DNA of 64,000 bases from Xenorhabdus sp. BG5 (GCF_015163665.1 NZ_JADEUG010000002.1:124001-188000); one strand, 5' to 3'; positions 9,311-20,187 are shown, numbered from the stretch's first letter. Notes: generated by a model from the sequence alone, not told the origin. Numbers and translations: made by a program.

Positions 9311-10015
9311 ATGACTCGCAGTCACCCGTTTGCTATATTTATTCTCAATATCCTTGGTATTGCTCTGTTCCTCTCATGGTATTTGCCTGAGAATCACGGC
9401 TTTTGGTTCCATCTTGATTCCGCTATTTTTTATTTTTTTAATGAAAAATTATTACCAGATTCGAAATTTTCCCTATTTGTCGCTATTGCGAATGTTAGGG
9501 CATTCGATGTCATATCACTTTTATGCATGGGGTTACTTTATTACAGCGCATTTCGCAAACAGGATCACGCTGGCAAGCGCCGACTTTTCATGATTGGTTT
9601 AGTGATGCTTATCTCTGCTGTTATCATTAATCAAATAGGCCATCAAATCCCCGTCAGCCGCCCAAGTCCAACGCTGACATTTGAAAATGTTAATCGCATA
9701 AACGAAATGACCAGCTGGCATACAAAAGATTCCTCCAAAGATAGTTTCCCTGGTGATCACGGTTTAATGCTCTTAATTTTCAGCAGCTTCATTCTGCGTT
9801 ATATCTCCCGCAGTGCATTCTGCATTGCTCTAGTGATTATGGTCGCTTTTGCTCTTCCCCGTATTATGGCAGGTGCTCACTGGTTTACAGATATTGCAGT
9901 AGGCTCTTTATCTCTAACATTGATCGGCATGAGCTGGATATTGCTAACCCCATTAAGTGATATTATGGCAACATGGCTAGACAAGAAATTACCGCATATT
10001 AGACGTAATAATTAA
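9311..10015 (+). CDS. lpxT: Lipid A 1-diphosphate synthase LpxT (PAP2 family)
   Basis: Encodes 234 residues from the ATG at 9311, which aligns with the E. coli LpxT start; a GTG at 9293 would add six residues. LpxT moves a phosphate from undecaprenyl pyrophosphate onto the 1-position of lipid A at the periplasmic face of the inner membrane, linking lipid-carrier recycling to LPS charge. Six membrane helices are visible and the three PAP2 phosphatase signatures are present: SRPSPTLTF, the FPGDHG core (about 155) and RIMAGAHWFTD with the catalytic histidine. It sits between yeiP and mepS as in E. coli. In E. coli it is inhibited by PmrR; no such gene is seen here. Confidence 0.93.
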   Translation: MTRSHPFAIFILNILGIALFLSWYLPENHGFWFHLDSAIFYFFNEKLLPDSKFSLFVAIANVRAFDVISLLCMGLLYYSAFRKQDHAGKRRLFMIGLVMLISAVIINQIGHQIPVSRPSPTLTFENVNRINEMTSWHTKDSSKDSFPGDHGLMLLIFSSFILRYISRSAFCIALVIMVAFALPRIMAGAHWFTDIAVGSLSLTLIGMSWILLTPLSDIMATWLDKKLPHIRRNN

Positions 10016-10022
10016 GCTCATA

Positions 10023-10055
10023 ATATTGAGGAGATAACAGGTATCTCCTCAATAT
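10023..10055 (+). terminator. 14-bp-stem hairpin after lpxT
   Basis: ATATTGAGGAGATA (10023-10036) pairs perfectly with TATCTCCTCAATAT (10042-10055) around a 5-nt loop, just after the lpxT stop. There is no strong T tract, so it may protect the mRNA end as well as stop transcription. The rest of the 344-bp gap up to mepS shows no gene. Confidence 0.6.
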
Positions 10056-10359
10056 CATCTCATGTTTACCAAAACAGTATAAAATAGCAACAAATCATTC
10101 TAACCTATTAGTTCTTAATCTAATTTTTTGTAAAGAACTCTTTTTGTCTCTCGCTTTTTACTCATGATTTCAGTAATCTTTCCTGCGTTCTGTTTATTAA
10201 AATAATATGTTTTGTAAAGATAATAATAAAATGTGTTGCTTCGCACACTTTATGGACAGAAAATTTGTTAACTCACCCTATTCTGACTAGGCTTTAGAAC
10301 ATTTAGTGTTTTCATGGTGGTGATAAGTCACGTCAAGGACTGCAAGGAAAAATCAATAA

Positions 10360-10947
10360 ATGGTTAAATCTAAACCAACACTGAGATACATCTTGCGGCT
10401 GATCCCCGCAATTATAGTAGCAGTAACACTGACCGCATGTAGTTCACCAGATTCTAACCTACGCAATAAACAAACTGAGACGCATGCAGTAAACACTGGA
10501 AAGCATTATTTACTGCAAGCATCTCAGGATGAATTTGAAACTCTGGTCAACAAGTTAGATATTAAGTCTAAGATACTCAATCAATACGCTGACTGGAAAG
10601 GTGTAGCCTATCGGCTTGGTGGAAATACCAAACGTGGTATCGATTGTTCTGCTTTTGTGCAACGTACTTTTCATGATCAATTTGGTATGGAGTTACCACG
10701 TTCCACATTAGAACAACAAAATATAGGACAAACCGTTAGTCGCTCTAAATTGCGGGCTGGTGACCTGGTATTGTTTAAGACAGGGGTTCGCAGGCGACAT
10801 GTCGGTATCTATATCGGCAATAATCAATTTGTCCATGCTTCAACCAGTAATGGGGTTATCGTTTCTAAATTGACCGATACTTACTGGAGTAAACGTTACT
10901 ATGGTGCAAGGCGAGTGTTATCAGATAACATAAAAACCGCGGTTTGA
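10360..10947 (+). CDS. mepS: Murein DD-endopeptidase MepS (Spr), NlpC/P60 lipoprotein
   Basis: A 195-residue outer-membrane lipoprotein that cuts D-Ala-meso-DAP cross-links so that new peptidoglycan can be inserted. The signal peptide ends in the lipobox LTAC (cysteine near residue 27). The NlpC/P60 domain (about 75-190) has the catalytic cysteine in [12 protein letters not shown], the histidine in RRHVGIYIG and the third polar residue in FVHASTSNG. Neighbours lpxT and yejG match E. coli, minus the pdeN and yejABEF genes normally between mepS and yejG. A strong terminator follows. Confidence 0.95.
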   Translation: MVKSKPTLRYILRLIPAIIVAVTLTACSSPDSNLRNKQTETHAVNTGKHYLLQASQDEFETLVNKLDIKSKILNQYADWKGVAYRLGGNTKRGIDCSAFVQRTFHDQFGMELPRSTLEQQNIGQTVSRSKLRAGDLVLFKTGVRRRHVGIYIGNNQFVHASTSNGVIVSKLTDTYWSKRYYGARRVLSDNIKTAV

Positions 10948-10994
10948 CCGACAGTTAACGTGTTTCATTACTGAAACTTTCCCTTGCAGGCATT

Positions 10995-11025
10995 AAAAAA
11001 CGCTTCCATTTAAGAAGCGTTTTTT
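10995..11025 (+). terminator. Rho-independent terminator of mepS
   Basis: AAAAAACGCTTC pairs with GAAGCGTTTTTT around a 7-nt loop, ending in a T run. Because the stem is A/T at its base it can also act for yejG, which converges on it and ends at 11040. Confidence 0.85.
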
Positions 11026-11039
11026 ATCAATGGGTAAAA

Positions 11040-11384
11040 TCATAGTGGATACAGCGCAGTTATATTTTCTGCAATTGCAGCGCCTAACGTCTTTAAACGA
11101 CATATCACTGCACTCTCATCTTCCTTAGCAAAAAACAAACAGGGTTCTCCTTCCCATTCAATCACAGCACTCGGTATCTGCATATCAGCAATAGACTGAT
11201 TAATAACATGCAAAATTTCCCGTGCTTCTTCGCCTTCATGGCTTAATAATTTCAGCCCCATTAGGCTATTTCCTAAATCTGTTTCTTCTGCTGGTAAAAT
11301 CTCAACTTTTGTACCAACGAAGCCAGTTGACCACCGATAACTTTGCGGCAGTCTGTGTACTACCGAAAGTTGGATATTATTCAC
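11040..11384 (-). CDS. yejG: Conserved protein YejG
   Basis: A 114-residue soluble protein that aligns end to end with E. coli YejG (MNNIQLSVVHRLPQSYRWS at the N-terminus; the E. coli protein is the same length). Its function is unknown; in E. coli it has been linked to aminoglycoside tolerance under low pH, which I recall rather than derive. No signal peptide or membrane helix. It converges with mepS, sharing the terminator at 10995-11025, and is followed upstream by a long non-coding gap before bcr. Confidence 0.88.
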   Translation of the reverse strand: MNNIQLSVVHRLPQSYRWSTGFVGTKVEILPAEETDLGNSLMGLKLLSHEGEEAREILHVINQSIADMQIPSAVIEWEGEPCLFFAKEDESAVICRLKTLGAAIAENITALYPL

Positions 11385-11921
11385 GTATCATTCCTATCAT
11401 ATCGATTCGTCAAAACCGAATAACCACCAAACAAAAAAGTAAATAAAAGGTTAAAATAAAAATCGTGTTACCGCACTTACTTCACTTCCCACATCAAAAA
11501 AAGTGCGACCCAGCTCGCATTTTATATATATTTATACTGTTTAGGTAAAAAATTCAACTTATTTTTATGCAAAACAGCAACCTTTAATTCAAGATTTATT
11601 TACATATTTGTTTCTTTCAAACGTTACCGAATGCCAATAAAACCACAATCTTTTTATTTACAATAGGTTAAATAATGACAACCCTATAACCTTCCATAGT
11701 CATAAAGTGATTATGGAAAATTAACAAAAAAGCAACATTCCAACACTAACTGGATATGATAATATTAAAAATTTCCTACATTTTTTGGATGATTGCTCGA
11801 TATTTCCTGTTTATCAGGTTAATCAATAACCCGCTAAAGGCTCATAGCACTTTAGGAAAAATACTTAACTAAATATTTTTTTATTCACTACCAGAAAAAA
11901 GAACATCTGATAATAAACAAA
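11385..11921. other. Non-coding region between yejG and bcr
   Basis: About 540 bp, more than 70 percent A+T, with no supported ORF or RNA motif. In E. coli yejG and bcr are close neighbours, so the extra length may be decayed sequence, but I recognise nothing in it. Confidence 0.5.
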
Positions 11922-11948
11922 AGGCCATCCCCTATCGGCAGATGGCCT
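11922..11948 (-). terminator. Rho-independent terminator of bcr
   Basis: On the minus strand AGGCCATC pairs with GATGGCCT around an 11-nt loop and is followed by TTTTGTTT. It lies about 60 bp after the bcr stop codon. Confidence 0.75.
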
Positions 11949-12010
11949 CTAAAAATATTTTATGCCTGCGCTTGATTACTCTCAGAACGACTATTTATTT
12001 ATGATGCTGA

Positions 12011-13201
12011 TTATTTATACGACTTACTGCGTGCATAGATAATAAGCATCATTGCTAATGTCACGCATAATGCCATTGAGCCTACCATAGGCCAGGCATT
12101 CTCTTCAGGCAATAGCGACAAAATAGCGCCCACCGATGCAGCAATACTAAAACGGATGGTTCCTGCTAGTGAAGAAACGGTTCCGGCCATGTGGGGATAA
12201 TCGTCCAACACAACAGCCATAGTGTTAGACGTAATCATGGAAATTCCGCTGATATAAATGGCAACCCCCATAACCAGAGCAATAAATCCCAGATCAAACA
12301 GGGTACTAAACAGTAACCATAATCCCACGATAAATTGAACAAACAGCCCAATATGCAACATTTTTAATGGGCCATATTTGCGTACACACTGGCTATTGAT
12401 AGTTGCCATAATGAACAGAAAAATAATATTCAGCCCAAAATAGTAACCAAAATGCTGCGCAGGTACACCGTTCAGTTTGATGTACACAAATGCACCAACA
12501 CTGAGAAAAGAGAACATGCCAGCAAAGGAGAATCCACTCGCTAAGATGTAGCAGAGTACCTGGCGTTGCCGAAACAGCATGACGAACTGTCTTACAGTAG
12601 TTTTTAAGTTAAATTTCTGCCTTTTCTCTTTAGGTAATGTCTCTTCTATGAAGAGAGCCACCAGGGCAACAGTCATGACTGCAACCAGAGCAATCGACCA
12701 GAAAATAGCATGCCAGTTAAACCATACCATCAACATCCCACCCAACATGGGAGCCAATAAAGGTGCGATGATCATCACCAATGTTACAAAAGACATACTG
12801 CGGGAAAATTCCTCTTTTGTGAACCTATCACGCATCAGAGCGTTGATGACCACACCGGCAGCCGCAGCAGAAAATCCATGTAAGAAACGCATGGAAATAA
12901 AGGTATCAATATCTTGTGCTAAAGCACACGCAGAAGAAGAGATGGCAAAAACAATGACACCTCCCAAAATGACTGGCTTACGTCCTAAGCTATCCGACAT
13001 TGGCCCATAAATCATTTGCCCAATAGCAAAGCCCAAAATATAGCTACTTAACGTCATTTGTACCAAACCATCACTGACACCAAAACTCTCAGCGATCGTT
13101 GGCATACTCGGCAAATACATATCAATTGCCAATGGCATTAGCATAGAAAGCAAACCAAGGATCAAGACTAATCCCAAATAGGACGAACGCTGTTGTTGCA
13201 C
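12011..13201 (-). CDS. bcr: Bcr/CflA-family multidrug efflux transporter Bcr
   Basis: A 396-residue major-facilitator protein with 12 predicted helices, matching E. coli Bcr (bicyclomycin/sulfonamide export by proton antiport). The MFS drug-antiporter signatures are visible: LPLAIDMYLPSMP-like first helix with the membrane-embedded aspartate, GQMIYGPMSDSLGRKPVILGG between helices 2 and 3, and the motif C-like LAPMLGG in helix 5. It lies directly upstream of rsuA in the same orientation, with 33 bp between rsuA's stop and the bcr start region, so the two are probably cotranscribed as rsuA-bcr, the order seen in E. coli. Its native substrate is not known from sequence. Confidence 0.9.
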   Translation of the reverse strand: MQQQRSSYLGLVLILGLLSMLMPLAIDMYLPSMPTIAESFGVSDGLVQMTLSSYILGFAIGQMIYGPMSDSLGRKPVILGGVIVFAISSSACALAQDIDTFISMRFLHGFSAAAAGVVINALMRDRFTKEEFSRSMSFVTLVMIIAPLLAPMLGGMLMVWFNWHAIFWSIALVAVMTVALVALFIEETLPKEKRQKFNLKTTVRQFVMLFRQRQVLCYILASGFSFAGMFSFLSVGAFVYIKLNGVPAQHFGYYFGLNIIFLFIMATINSQCVRKYGPLKMLHIGLFVQFIVGLWLLFSTLFDLGFIALVMGVAIYISGISMITSNTMAVVLDDYPHMAGTVSSLAGTIRFSIAASVGAILSLLPEENAWPMVGSMALCVTLAMMLIIYARSKSYK

Positions 13202-13234
13202 GCAGTTACTCCTGAATCAATTGAAGGATAAAAA

Positions 13235-13942
13235 TTAAGGGGTTGGCATTTGTATGCTGTTGATCTCATTATCAGTCAGCGCCCGATATTCTCCTGGCTC
13301 CAATGCAGGATCGAGATAAATTTCGCCGATTCGCTCCCGATGAAGCACAACAACATGATTTCCTACTGCGGCAAACATCCGTTTTACTTGGTGATAACGT
13401 CCTTCGCTAATAGTCAAACGAACAAGTTGAGGCTCGATAATTTCCATTTGTGCGGGTTTTGTCAGTGTTTTTTCCCCATTTAACTGCACCCCTGCCAAAA
13501 ATTTTTGCTCAGTATCCTCAGAGACTGGGTGTTCCAATCTCACAAGATAGGTTTTTTCGCAATGATGCTTGGGGGATGTAATACGGTGTGACCATTGACC
13601 ATCATCAGTCAACAAAACCAACCCTGTAGTATCGATATCCAAACGCCCTGCTGAATGTAATTTATGAGCCACAGGCTCATCGATAAAATACAAAATTGTC
13701 GGGTTTGACGGATCATCTGTCGAACATACATATCCCTGAGGTTTATTCAGCATGAAATAACGTGGACCATTGAGTTGTTGCAATACCGTGCCATCATAGG
13801 CAACTTGCTGATCGGACTTCAATTTATAGGCCCCTGTTTTGATGATCTCATCATCGACAGTGACTAGCCCTGCCCGCAACTCGCGTCCCACATCGTTGCG
13901 GCTAATACCTAATTGTTGTGATAAAAATTTATCCAATCGCAT
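13235..13942 (-). CDS. rsuA: 16S rRNA pseudouridine-516 synthase RsuA
   Basis: From the ATG at 13940-13942 the protein has 235 residues beginning [17 protein letters not shown], as in E. coli; an in-frame start at 14026 would add 28 residues without family support. It carries an S4 RNA-binding domain (about 1-60) and a RluB/E/F/RsuA catalytic domain with the active-site aspartate in [18 protein letters not shown]. The C-terminal [18 protein letters not shown] motif is intact. It modifies U516 of 16S rRNA during small-subunit assembly. Divergent from radD, with about 270 bp of promoter region between. Confidence 0.94.
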   Translation of the reverse strand: MRLDKFLSQQLGISRNDVGRELRAGLVTVDDEIIKTGAYKLKSDQQVAYDGTVLQQLNGPRYFMLNKPQGYVCSTDDPSNPTILYFIDEPVAHKLHSAGRLDIDTTGLVLLTDDGQWSHRITSPKHHCEKTYLVRLEHPVSEDTEQKFLAGVQLNGEKTLTKPAQMEIIEPQLVRLTISEGRYHQVKRMFAAVGNHVVVLHRERIGEIYLDPALEPGEYRALTDNEINSIQMPTP

Positions 13943-14212
13943 GAATAGATGTACCTGACAAAAATAAACATATATGAACATGCCCTTGATATGATGAACA
14001 ACTTCAAGGCCACTATTGTGATACAAGATTAAGCAGATAATTCATAGAAAAATCATCACACCGGTAACTATAGCAACAATAAGTTACACGCTATAGCCCA
14101 CCTGATCCTAGAAAAATAATAACGAATTATTTCTCGACGGCAGGTTTCAATGAAAAATGTTATTCTCTGCTGTAATTATCTTTTATCTGATATTTGTGAC
14201 AGTAACATAAAA

Positions 14213-15970
14213 ATGGCTTTTACTTTACGTCCTTATCAACGAGAAGCGGTAGACGCAACCATTCGCTATTTTCGCCAGCACACAGATCCCGCTGTTATTG
14301 TTCTGCCAACAGGGGCAGGTAAAAGCCTTGTCATCGCTGAATTGGCAAAGCTGGCACATGGACGTGTTTTGGTACTGGCACATGTCAAAGAACTTGTTGC
14401 ACAGAACCACAGCAAATATTGTGCTTATGGATTGGATGCAGACATTTTTTCCGCAGGGCTAAATCAAAAACAAAGTACAGGGAAAGTGGTTTTTGGCAGT
14501 ATTCAGTCCATTGCCCGCAACCTGGATTGCTTTGACCACCATTTTTCTCTGCTAATCATCGATGAATGCCACCGCATCAGCGATGACGAAAACAGCCAAT
14601 ACCAACAAATCATCCAGCAACTTCGAAAAAACAATCCCCAAATCCGCATCTTGGGTTTAACTGCAACGCCCTATCGCCTCGTCGCTGGCTGGATATATCA
14701 ATATCATTATCATGGCATGATCCGTGGTGATGAACGCAGTTTCTTTCGCGATTGTATTTATGATCTTCCATTGCGTTATATGATTAAGCATCATTTTCTG
14801 GTTTCTCCAGAAAGATTGGACATGCCTGTAATGCAATATGATTTCAGTCAGGTACGAACCAGCCAACAAGGGATATTCAATGAAGCGGAATTAAATCGGG
14901 AGCTTAAACGCCAAAAACGTATCACTCCTCATATCATTAGGCAGGTCGTTGAATATGCACAAAATCGAAAAGGTGTGATGATTTTCGCCGCGACGGTCGA
15001 ACATGCCAAAGAGATCTTCCAATTGTTGCCTACAGGACAAGCCGCACTAGTCAGCGCAGATACCCCACCATCTGAACGGGATCACTTAATTTCGGCATTC
15101 AAGGAACAGCAACTCCGCTATATGGTTAATGTTGCTGTACTCACAACAGGATTCGATGCTCCCCATGTTGATTTAATCGCCGTATTGCGTCCTACAGAAT
15201 CTGTCAGCCTTTATCAACAGATCGTCGGGCGCGGCTTACGTTTATTTCCTGACAAAAAAGACTGCCTGATTTTGGACTATGCTGGCAATCCCCACGATCT
15301 TTACACGCCTGAAATCGGTAACAGTAAACCCAACTCACAAAGCCAGCCCATTCAGGTATTTTGCCCTATCTGCCAATTTGCCAATACTTTCTGGGGAATA
15401 TGCACGACAGATGGAGAGATCGTTGAGCATTTTGGGCGACGCTGCCAAGGTTGGGAAGAAGACGAAAATGGGAAACGCCAACAATGTGATTTTCGTTTCC
15501 GTTTTAAATCATGCTCCCATTGTGGTGCAGAAAACGATATCGCGGCCCGACGCTGCTATCGTTGTGAGGAAGTACTCGTCGATCCCGATGATATGCTGAA
15601 AGCAGCCTTAAAACTAAAAGATGCACTGGTGCTACGTTGTGGTGGCATGCAACTAACACCAGGTCACGACAATAAAGGAGAATGGCTCAAAATCACCTAT
15701 TACGACGAAGATGGTGCGAACGTATCCGAATTGTTCCGTTTATCGACCCCAGCCCAAAAGAAAGTATTTGAACTGCAATTTCTTCGCCAACATCAGCGTG
15801 CACCAGGAACCGTTTTTCGCTGGAAAACAGCAGCAGACGTTGTTAATCAATTTCCTTTATTGCGTCATCCTGATTTTGTTGTCGCGCGTAAAAAAGGGCA
15901 ATTTTGGCAAATTAGAGAAAAGGTTTTTGACTATCAAGGGCGATTTAGACGGGCTGATAATTTGTACTAA
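14213..15970 (+). CDS. radD: DNA repair helicase-like ATPase RadD (YejH)
   Basis: Encodes 585 residues from the ATG at 14213, which gives the family start [16 protein letters not shown]. An ATG at 14150 in frame is better placed after a CAGG ribosome site and would add 21 residues, so the true start is uncertain. SF2 motifs are clear: VLPTGAGKS (Walker A), IIDECHR (DECH box), GLTATPYRL, and the C-terminal helicase signature [11 protein letters not shown] cysteine-rich zinc region follows ([11 protein letters not shown] ... [19 protein letters not shown], about 400-475). RadD helps recombination and double-strand-break repair together with RecA and SSB. Order rsuA-radD-rplY is that of E. coli. 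Confidence 0.93.
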   Translation: MAFTLRPYQREAVDATIRYFRQHTDPAVIVLPTGAGKSLVIAELAKLAHGRVLVLAHVKELVAQNHSKYCAYGLDADIFSAGLNQKQSTGKVVFGSIQSIARNLDCFDHHFSLLIIDECHRISDDENSQYQQIIQQLRKNNPQIRILGLTATPYRLVAGWIYQYHYHGMIRGDERSFFRDCIYDLPLRYMIKHHFLVSPERLDMPVMQYDFSQVRTSQQGIFNEAELNRELKRQKRITPHIIRQVVEYAQNRKGVMIFAATVEHAKEIFQLLPTGQAALVSADTPPSERDHLISAFKEQQLRYMVNVAVLTTGFDAPHVDLIAVLRPTESVSLYQQIVGRGLRLFPDKKDCLILDYAGNPHDLYTPEIGNSKPNSQSQPIQVFCPICQFANTFWGICTTDGEIVEHFGRRCQGWEEDENGKRQQCDFRFRFKSCSHCGAENDIAARRCYRCEEVLVDPDDMLKAALKLKDALVLRCGGMQLTPGHDNKGEWLKITYYDEDGANVSELFRLSTPAQKKVFELQFLRQHQRAPGTVFRWKTAADVVNQFPLLRHPDFVVARKKGQFWQIREKVFDYQGRFRRADNLY

Positions 15971-16018
15971 ATATGTCAAATAGACTATCCATTAACCAAC
16001 TGGAAAACATATTTATAT

Positions 16019-16047
16019 TTGCTGTCATATCGGTTTTTCGCTAGAAT
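16019..16047 (+). promoter_or_regulatory. Sigma-70 promoter of rplY
   Basis: TTGCTG (16019-16024) and TAGAAT (16042-16047) are separated by exactly 17 bp, with a GC-rich GCCGCCCGCTT discriminator region after it, as expected for a growth-rate-controlled ribosomal-protein gene. The leader is about 95 nt. Confidence 0.7.
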
Positions 16048-16148
16048 GCCGCCCGCTTAGCGTAATAACTCATGTTAAGCCAAGTATCGAACCTGCCGCT
16101 GGGTCGCCTGTAGCAGGATTTATTTTCTTCTTTTACAGAGAAAAAATA

Positions 16149-16430
16149 ATGTTAACTATTAATGCAGAAGTACGTAAAGAGCAGGGCAAAGGTGCGAGCC
16201 GCCGCCTGCGTAGAGCTAACAAATTTCCAGCAATCATCTATGGTGGTAACCAAGAGCCAGTTTCTATCGAACTGGATCACGATGCAGTTATCAACCACGA
16301 AAGTAAGCCAGAATTTTACGAAGTTCTGACCCTGGTTGTTGATGGTAAAGAAACTACAGTTAAAGTGCAGGCAGTACAGCGTCATCCGTTTAAACCTAAA
16401 CTGACGCACATCGATTTCCTGCGTGCTTAA
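16149..16430 (+). CDS. rplY: 50S ribosomal protein L25
   Basis: A 93-residue protein, one shorter than E. coli L25, co-linear throughout ([20 protein letters not shown] ... HIDFLRA). L25 binds 5S rRNA at loop E in the large subunit; the short form without a CTC extension is typical of gamma-proteobacteria. It has its own promoter and is closed by a symmetric hairpin shared with convergent yejK. Confidence 0.97.
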   Translation: MLTINAEVRKEQGKGASRRLRRANKFPAIIYGGNQEPVSIELDHDAVINHESKPEFYEVLTLVVDGKETTVKVQAVQRHPFKPKLTHIDFLRA

Positions 16431-16465
16431 TTAGCCACAGTCGAGCTTTTATCGGGACGCCGAGT

Positions 16466-16493
16466 AAATAACGCCGCAATTGCGGCGTTATTT
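16466..16493. terminator. Bidirectional terminator between rplY and yejK
   Basis: A near-perfect 28-bp palindrome: the arms AAATAACGCCGCAA and TTGCGGCGTTATTT meet with almost no loop base, flanked by T-rich sequence on the rplY side and A-rich on the other, suiting both convergent genes. Confidence 0.85.
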
Positions 16494-16528
16494 ATTTTTA
16501 CAACTTGGTTTTTTCCCAATAGCCAATA

Positions 16529-17536
16529 CTAGCGATTGCCACCACCATGACGTTGCAATTGATCGCGCAAATTCGGTGGCGTTCCTTTAATCGTCAACGT
16601 ATCTGTTACTGGATCCCAAAAAATTCGTTCTCCCATCAACATGGCATCAAAGCTAATGGTTAATCCTCCACCACTGCCTGCAAATTTTGTTAATTGGCGT
16701 AACGTTCCGCGATCGACAGGAAAGCTTTCCTCCAATTCATAGCCTTTTTCCTGCGAAAATTGCTGAAAGTTTTGCTCGCCTAACGCGGGTAACTCTTGGG
16801 ATAGTTCTTGTAACTTAATTTCCTCGCCCGCCTGTAACTGTTCATTACAATAACCATAAACTTGCTGACGATAGGCCTGACGTTCATTTTTATCCAACTG
16901 TGCCGACTCACAATAATCATCCAAAGCCTGCAACAAACCTTTATTTTGAACTTTGGCATTCATACCTTCACTGGCGGCAAGGAAATCCATAAAAAAGTCT
17001 GAAACCTTGCGCCCTACCCGCCCTTTTAAGAACGTCAGGTAACGACTGGATTCAGGATTGGTTTCCCACTCAGTTAGATCGATTCTTGCAATAATATCAG
17101 CATGGGGAATATCAAGATATTGCGTCGTATTTACATCGAGTTCATCATTAACGGACGTGCTGTTACAACTATTAAGAACTGCAATCAGTAAATATTCCAC
17201 AGCAAGATAACGATATTGACAAAACAGCACCGTTCCCCCTTCGGCGAACGGATACTTTGACAACTCATCTTTCAAACGAACAGTTGCAGCCCGACTAAAT
17301 CCGAGAAAATCGTCATCTCCTTTACGTAGATGACGGAGTGATCCCGCCAGCTCACTTTCTTCATTGAACAAACCGTAAGCTTTACTTTTCGCGCTATATA
17401 CGCGATGCAGCTCAGCCATCATCTCTTCAACCACTTGGTTGGTATCCAGTAAAGCATCACGCAAAATCACTTCCAACGTCTGTTCATCACGTTTAATCAA
17501 CCGATGTAGCGCGATTTGGGTAATTTCCAGACTCAT
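16529..17536 (-). CDS. yejK: Nucleoid-associated protein YejK (NdpA)
   Basis: A 335-residue protein, the E. coli length, starting [20 protein letters not shown]. NdpA/YejK is found on the nucleoid and is reported to interact with topoisomerases; the precise role is not settled. No membrane helices or signal peptide. It is divergent from yejL with a 276-bp intergenic region that is AT-rich and contains no other gene I can support, and it converges with rplY. The C-terminal lysine/arginine content and [18 protein letters not shown] tail are conserved family features. Confidence 0.93.
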   Translation of the reverse strand: MSLEITQIALHRLIKRDEQTLEVILRDALLDTNQVVEEMMAELHRVYSAKSKAYGLFNEESELAGSLRHLRKGDDDFLGFSRAATVRLKDELSKYPFAEGGTVLFCQYRYLAVEYLLIAVLNSCNSTSVNDELDVNTTQYLDIPHADIIARIDLTEWETNPESSRYLTFLKGRVGRKVSDFFMDFLAASEGMNAKVQNKGLLQALDDYCESAQLDKNERQAYRQQVYGYCNEQLQAGEEIKLQELSQELPALGEQNFQQFSQEKGYELEESFPVDRGTLRQLTKFAGSGGGLTISFDAMLMGERIFWDPVTDTLTIKGTPPNLRDQLQRHGGGNR

Positions 17537-17812
17537 TATTTATACTCCTTTTGCAGCTTTGGCCATATAGGGCCGTGCGGTTAGCGGCGTATTCAAACAC
17601 CGTTATCTTTCTGCTGCAACCAAAAACCCAATTGACAAAAATACTCGCCATTTAATTGTCAACATCCTACATATCAAAGAGTAAAATGATGCAGCATATT
17701 CAATATTGGCAACAACTCCGGCAGCAGAGAGTTAATTTGTCATAAAAAAAGCAGAAAATCCCCCCTCTATACGGTAAGATATGGGGCTTTGTACATTCAG
17801 GATTTTTGATTT

Positions 17813-18040
17813 ATGCCACAGTCATCTCGCTATAGCGATGAAAAAGTTGAACATTTATTAGCTGAATTAGTAAATGTTTTCGAGAAAGACCATACTCCAA
17901 CTGACCTGACCTTGATGGTTTTGGGTAATATGGTAACAAATTTGATCAATACGAGTATTGCTCCTGCCCAACGCAGACATATCGCAGACTCGTTTGCACA
18001 CGCGTTGCAGTCTTCAATCAACGAAGATAAAGCGCATTAA
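17813..18040 (+). CDS. yejL: UPF0352 protein YejL
   Basis: A 75-residue helical protein identical in length to E. coli YejL ([20 protein letters not shown]). The fold known for the family is a small all-alpha dimer; function is unknown. It is immediately followed by yejM after 30 bp on the same strand, so the two are likely one transcript, as in E. coli. Confidence 0.92.
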   Translation: MPQSSRYSDEKVEHLLAELVNVFEKDHTPTDLTLMVLGNMVTNLINTSIAPAQRRHIADSFAHALQSSINEDKAH

Positions 18041-18070
18041 TCTTTATTAACACGTTGACGTAAAGAAAAT

Positions 18071-19810
18071 ATGGTGACTCGCTGTCAGCATTACCGCGAA
18101 AAAGTTTCTCAGATGATCAGTTGGGGACACTGGTTCGCACTGTTCAACATCATGTTCAGTCTTGTGCTGGGCAGTCGCTATCTATTTGCATCTGACTGGC
18201 CGGGTTCACTGTTTGGTCGCATTTACGCGCTGGTCAGTTGGCTTGGCCATTTCAGTTTCATTGTCTTTGCCATCTATTTACTTATCTTATTTCCGCTGAC
18301 ATTTATCGTTATGTCTCAGCGGCTAATGAGGTTTCTTTCGGCCACGTTGGCAACGGCAGGTTTAACACTACTGATATTTGATTCCTCCATCTATGTTCGC
18401 TTCCATCTGCATTTAACTCCATTGGTTTGGGATTTAGTCACCAACCCAGAACAAGGTGAATTAGCAAGAGAATGGCAACTGATGTTCATCTGTATTCCTT
18501 TGATTTTTCTAATACAGATGCTTTTTGGCACATGGAGTTGGCAAAAGTTACGTAGCCTGAGCCGTCAACGATTTGGTAAGCCACTGGCAGCAGTATTCAT
18601 TACTGCTTTTGTCGCTTCACATCTCATGTACATCTGGGCAGATGCCAATTTCTACCGCCCGATTACCATGCAGCGCTCAAACTTACCCATTTCTTATCCA
18701 ATGACCGCCCGTAAATTCCTTGAAAAACATGGTCTATTGGATCAACAAGAATTTCAACGCCGCATTAACCAACAAGGCAATCCCACAGCTTTGAGTGTCA
18801 ATTATCCGGTCAATAATTTATCTTATCAGGATGCTGGGCGCGGTTATAACTTACTTCTGCTTGTCGTAGATGGGCTGGATCATCAAGACATCACCCATGA
18901 TATGCCAACTCTGGAACTTTTCGCTAAGAACAATATCCAATTCACTCAGCATTTCAGTACAGGCATTCAAGATGACACGGCATTATTTGGTTTATTCTAT
19001 GGCATATCATCAGGCTATCTGGACGGTATTCTTAACGCCAGAAAATCCTCAGCACTTATTAATGCCCTGACACATCAAGGATATCAGTTTGGCCTCTTTT
19101 CTTCAGATGGATTTCAGACACCACTTTATCGCCAGGCCATACTGACCGACTATTCATTGCCAGAAGCTAAAAGACAAAACGATAACGTAACAGTGACGCA
19201 ATGGAGCCAATGGTTAGATCTACGCAATGGTTCCACACCATGGTTTTCATTTCTAGATATTAATGGTTTTGTATCTTCTTCTGGTAAATCTGATAATAAA
19301 GCGCTGGATACTGAAATCAGCCATGTTCTAGACGTCCTAAAGACTAAAGGCGTCTTAGATAAAACAATCATTGTGATTACTGCTAAACAGAGTAAAAACA
19401 CAGCTGGTAACGGAACAAAATGGTTTACGGGTGACAAATTCAATCGTGGACAGCTCCATGTTCCCCTGATAATTCAGTGGCCAGGCACTCCAGCACAAAC
19501 TATCGATAAGTTGACTAGCCATCAAGATATCATGACAACCTTAATGCGCCGTTTATTGCACGTTACTAATTCTCCTGAAGATTATTCCCAGGGTGAAGAT
19601 CTCTTTAACGCCCAAAGAGAAAATCCGTGGCTTATTACGGGCGATAATGGTTCATTAATTGTTACAATGGCTCAAAATACTGTCTATCTTTCCAAAGATG
19701 GACAGTATCATCTGTATGATTTAGAGGGTAATGAAATTCAGGATGCCAAACCAAACCTGGCCCAATTATTACAAATATTAACGGAAGTGAAACGATTTTT
19801 AGCAAATTAA
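18071..19810 (+). CDS. yejM: LPS-synthesis regulator PbgA/LapC (YejM)
   Basis: Encodes 579 residues (E. coli 586). Five N-terminal membrane helices (about 15-195) are followed by a periplasmic sulfatase/alkaline-phosphatase-like domain (about 240-575). In E. coli it senses LPS at the inner membrane and relieves LapB-FtsH degradation of LpxC; it is essential there because of the membrane part. The LLLVVDGLDHQDI segment corresponds to the start of the hydrolase fold, but the metal-binding nucleophile of true sulfatases is not conserved, as expected for this pseudo-enzyme. The E. coli order yejK/yejL/yejM/proL tRNA is kept exactly. Confidence 0.94.
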   Translation: MVTRCQHYREKVSQMISWGHWFALFNIMFSLVLGSRYLFASDWPGSLFGRIYALVSWLGHFSFIVFAIYLLILFPLTFIVMSQRLMRFLSATLATAGLTLLIFDSSIYVRFHLHLTPLVWDLVTNPEQGELAREWQLMFICIPLIFLIQMLFGTWSWQKLRSLSRQRFGKPLAAVFITAFVASHLMYIWADANFYRPITMQRSNLPISYPMTARKFLEKHGLLDQQEFQRRINQQGNPTALSVNYPVNNLSYQDAGRGYNLLLLVVDGLDHQDITHDMPTLELFAKNNIQFTQHFSTGIQDDTALFGLFYGISSGYLDGILNARKSSALINALTHQGYQFGLFSSDGFQTPLYRQAILTDYSLPEAKRQNDNVTVTQWSQWLDLRNGSTPWFSFLDINGFVSSSGKSDNKALDTEISHVLDVLKTKGVLDKTIIVITAKQSKNTAGNGTKWFTGDKFNRGQLHVPLIIQWPGTPAQTIDKLTSHQDIMTTLMRRLLHVTNSPEDYSQGEDLFNAQRENPWLITGDNGSLIVTMAQNTVYLSKDGQYHLYDLEGNEIQDAKPNLAQLLQILTEVKRFLAN

Positions 19811-19885
19811 TCGTTTAAAAATCAAGCACTCACTAAATTAGGGGCTTGCTTTGCAAATAAAAAACGGTAATATAAGAGAAGTCAT

Positions 19886-19962
19886 CGGCATGTAGCGCAG
19901 CCTGGTAGCGCACCGTCATGGGGTGTCGGGGGTCGTAGGTTCAAATCCTATCATGCCGACCA
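19886..19962 (+). tRNA. proL: tRNA-Pro(GGG)
   Basis: A 77-nt cloverleaf: acceptor CGGCATG/CATGCCG, D arm GCGC...GCGC, anticodon loop with GGG, T arm with TTCAAAT, and encoded ACCA end. It differs from E. coli proL at only a few paired positions. It follows yejM as in E. coli, and marks the border to the accessory region. Confidence 0.97.
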
Positions 19963-19973
19963 AATTTCCCTAG

Positions 19974-20001
19974 AAAAACCAATCACTTGCGGTTGGTTTT
20001 T
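19974..20001 (+). terminator. Terminator after tRNA-Pro
   Basis: AAAAACCAA pairs with TTGGTTTTT around a 10-nt loop and ends in seven Ts, 11 bp after the tRNA. Confidence 0.85.
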
Positions 20002-20187
20002 TTATGCCTGTTATTTGACCGGGGTAAAATGGCCGACGGAAAATGATAAACATGGGCTAACTTTGGAGTGAGTTTTGTTATTTCTCAAAGGCGTTTGAAG
20101 CACCTTTTTTCTTGCTGTTTTTTTCGGTGGTTTCTGATTGGGATTCATTAGGAAAAATATTCATTGGTATCTTTCCTATAGCCTTAA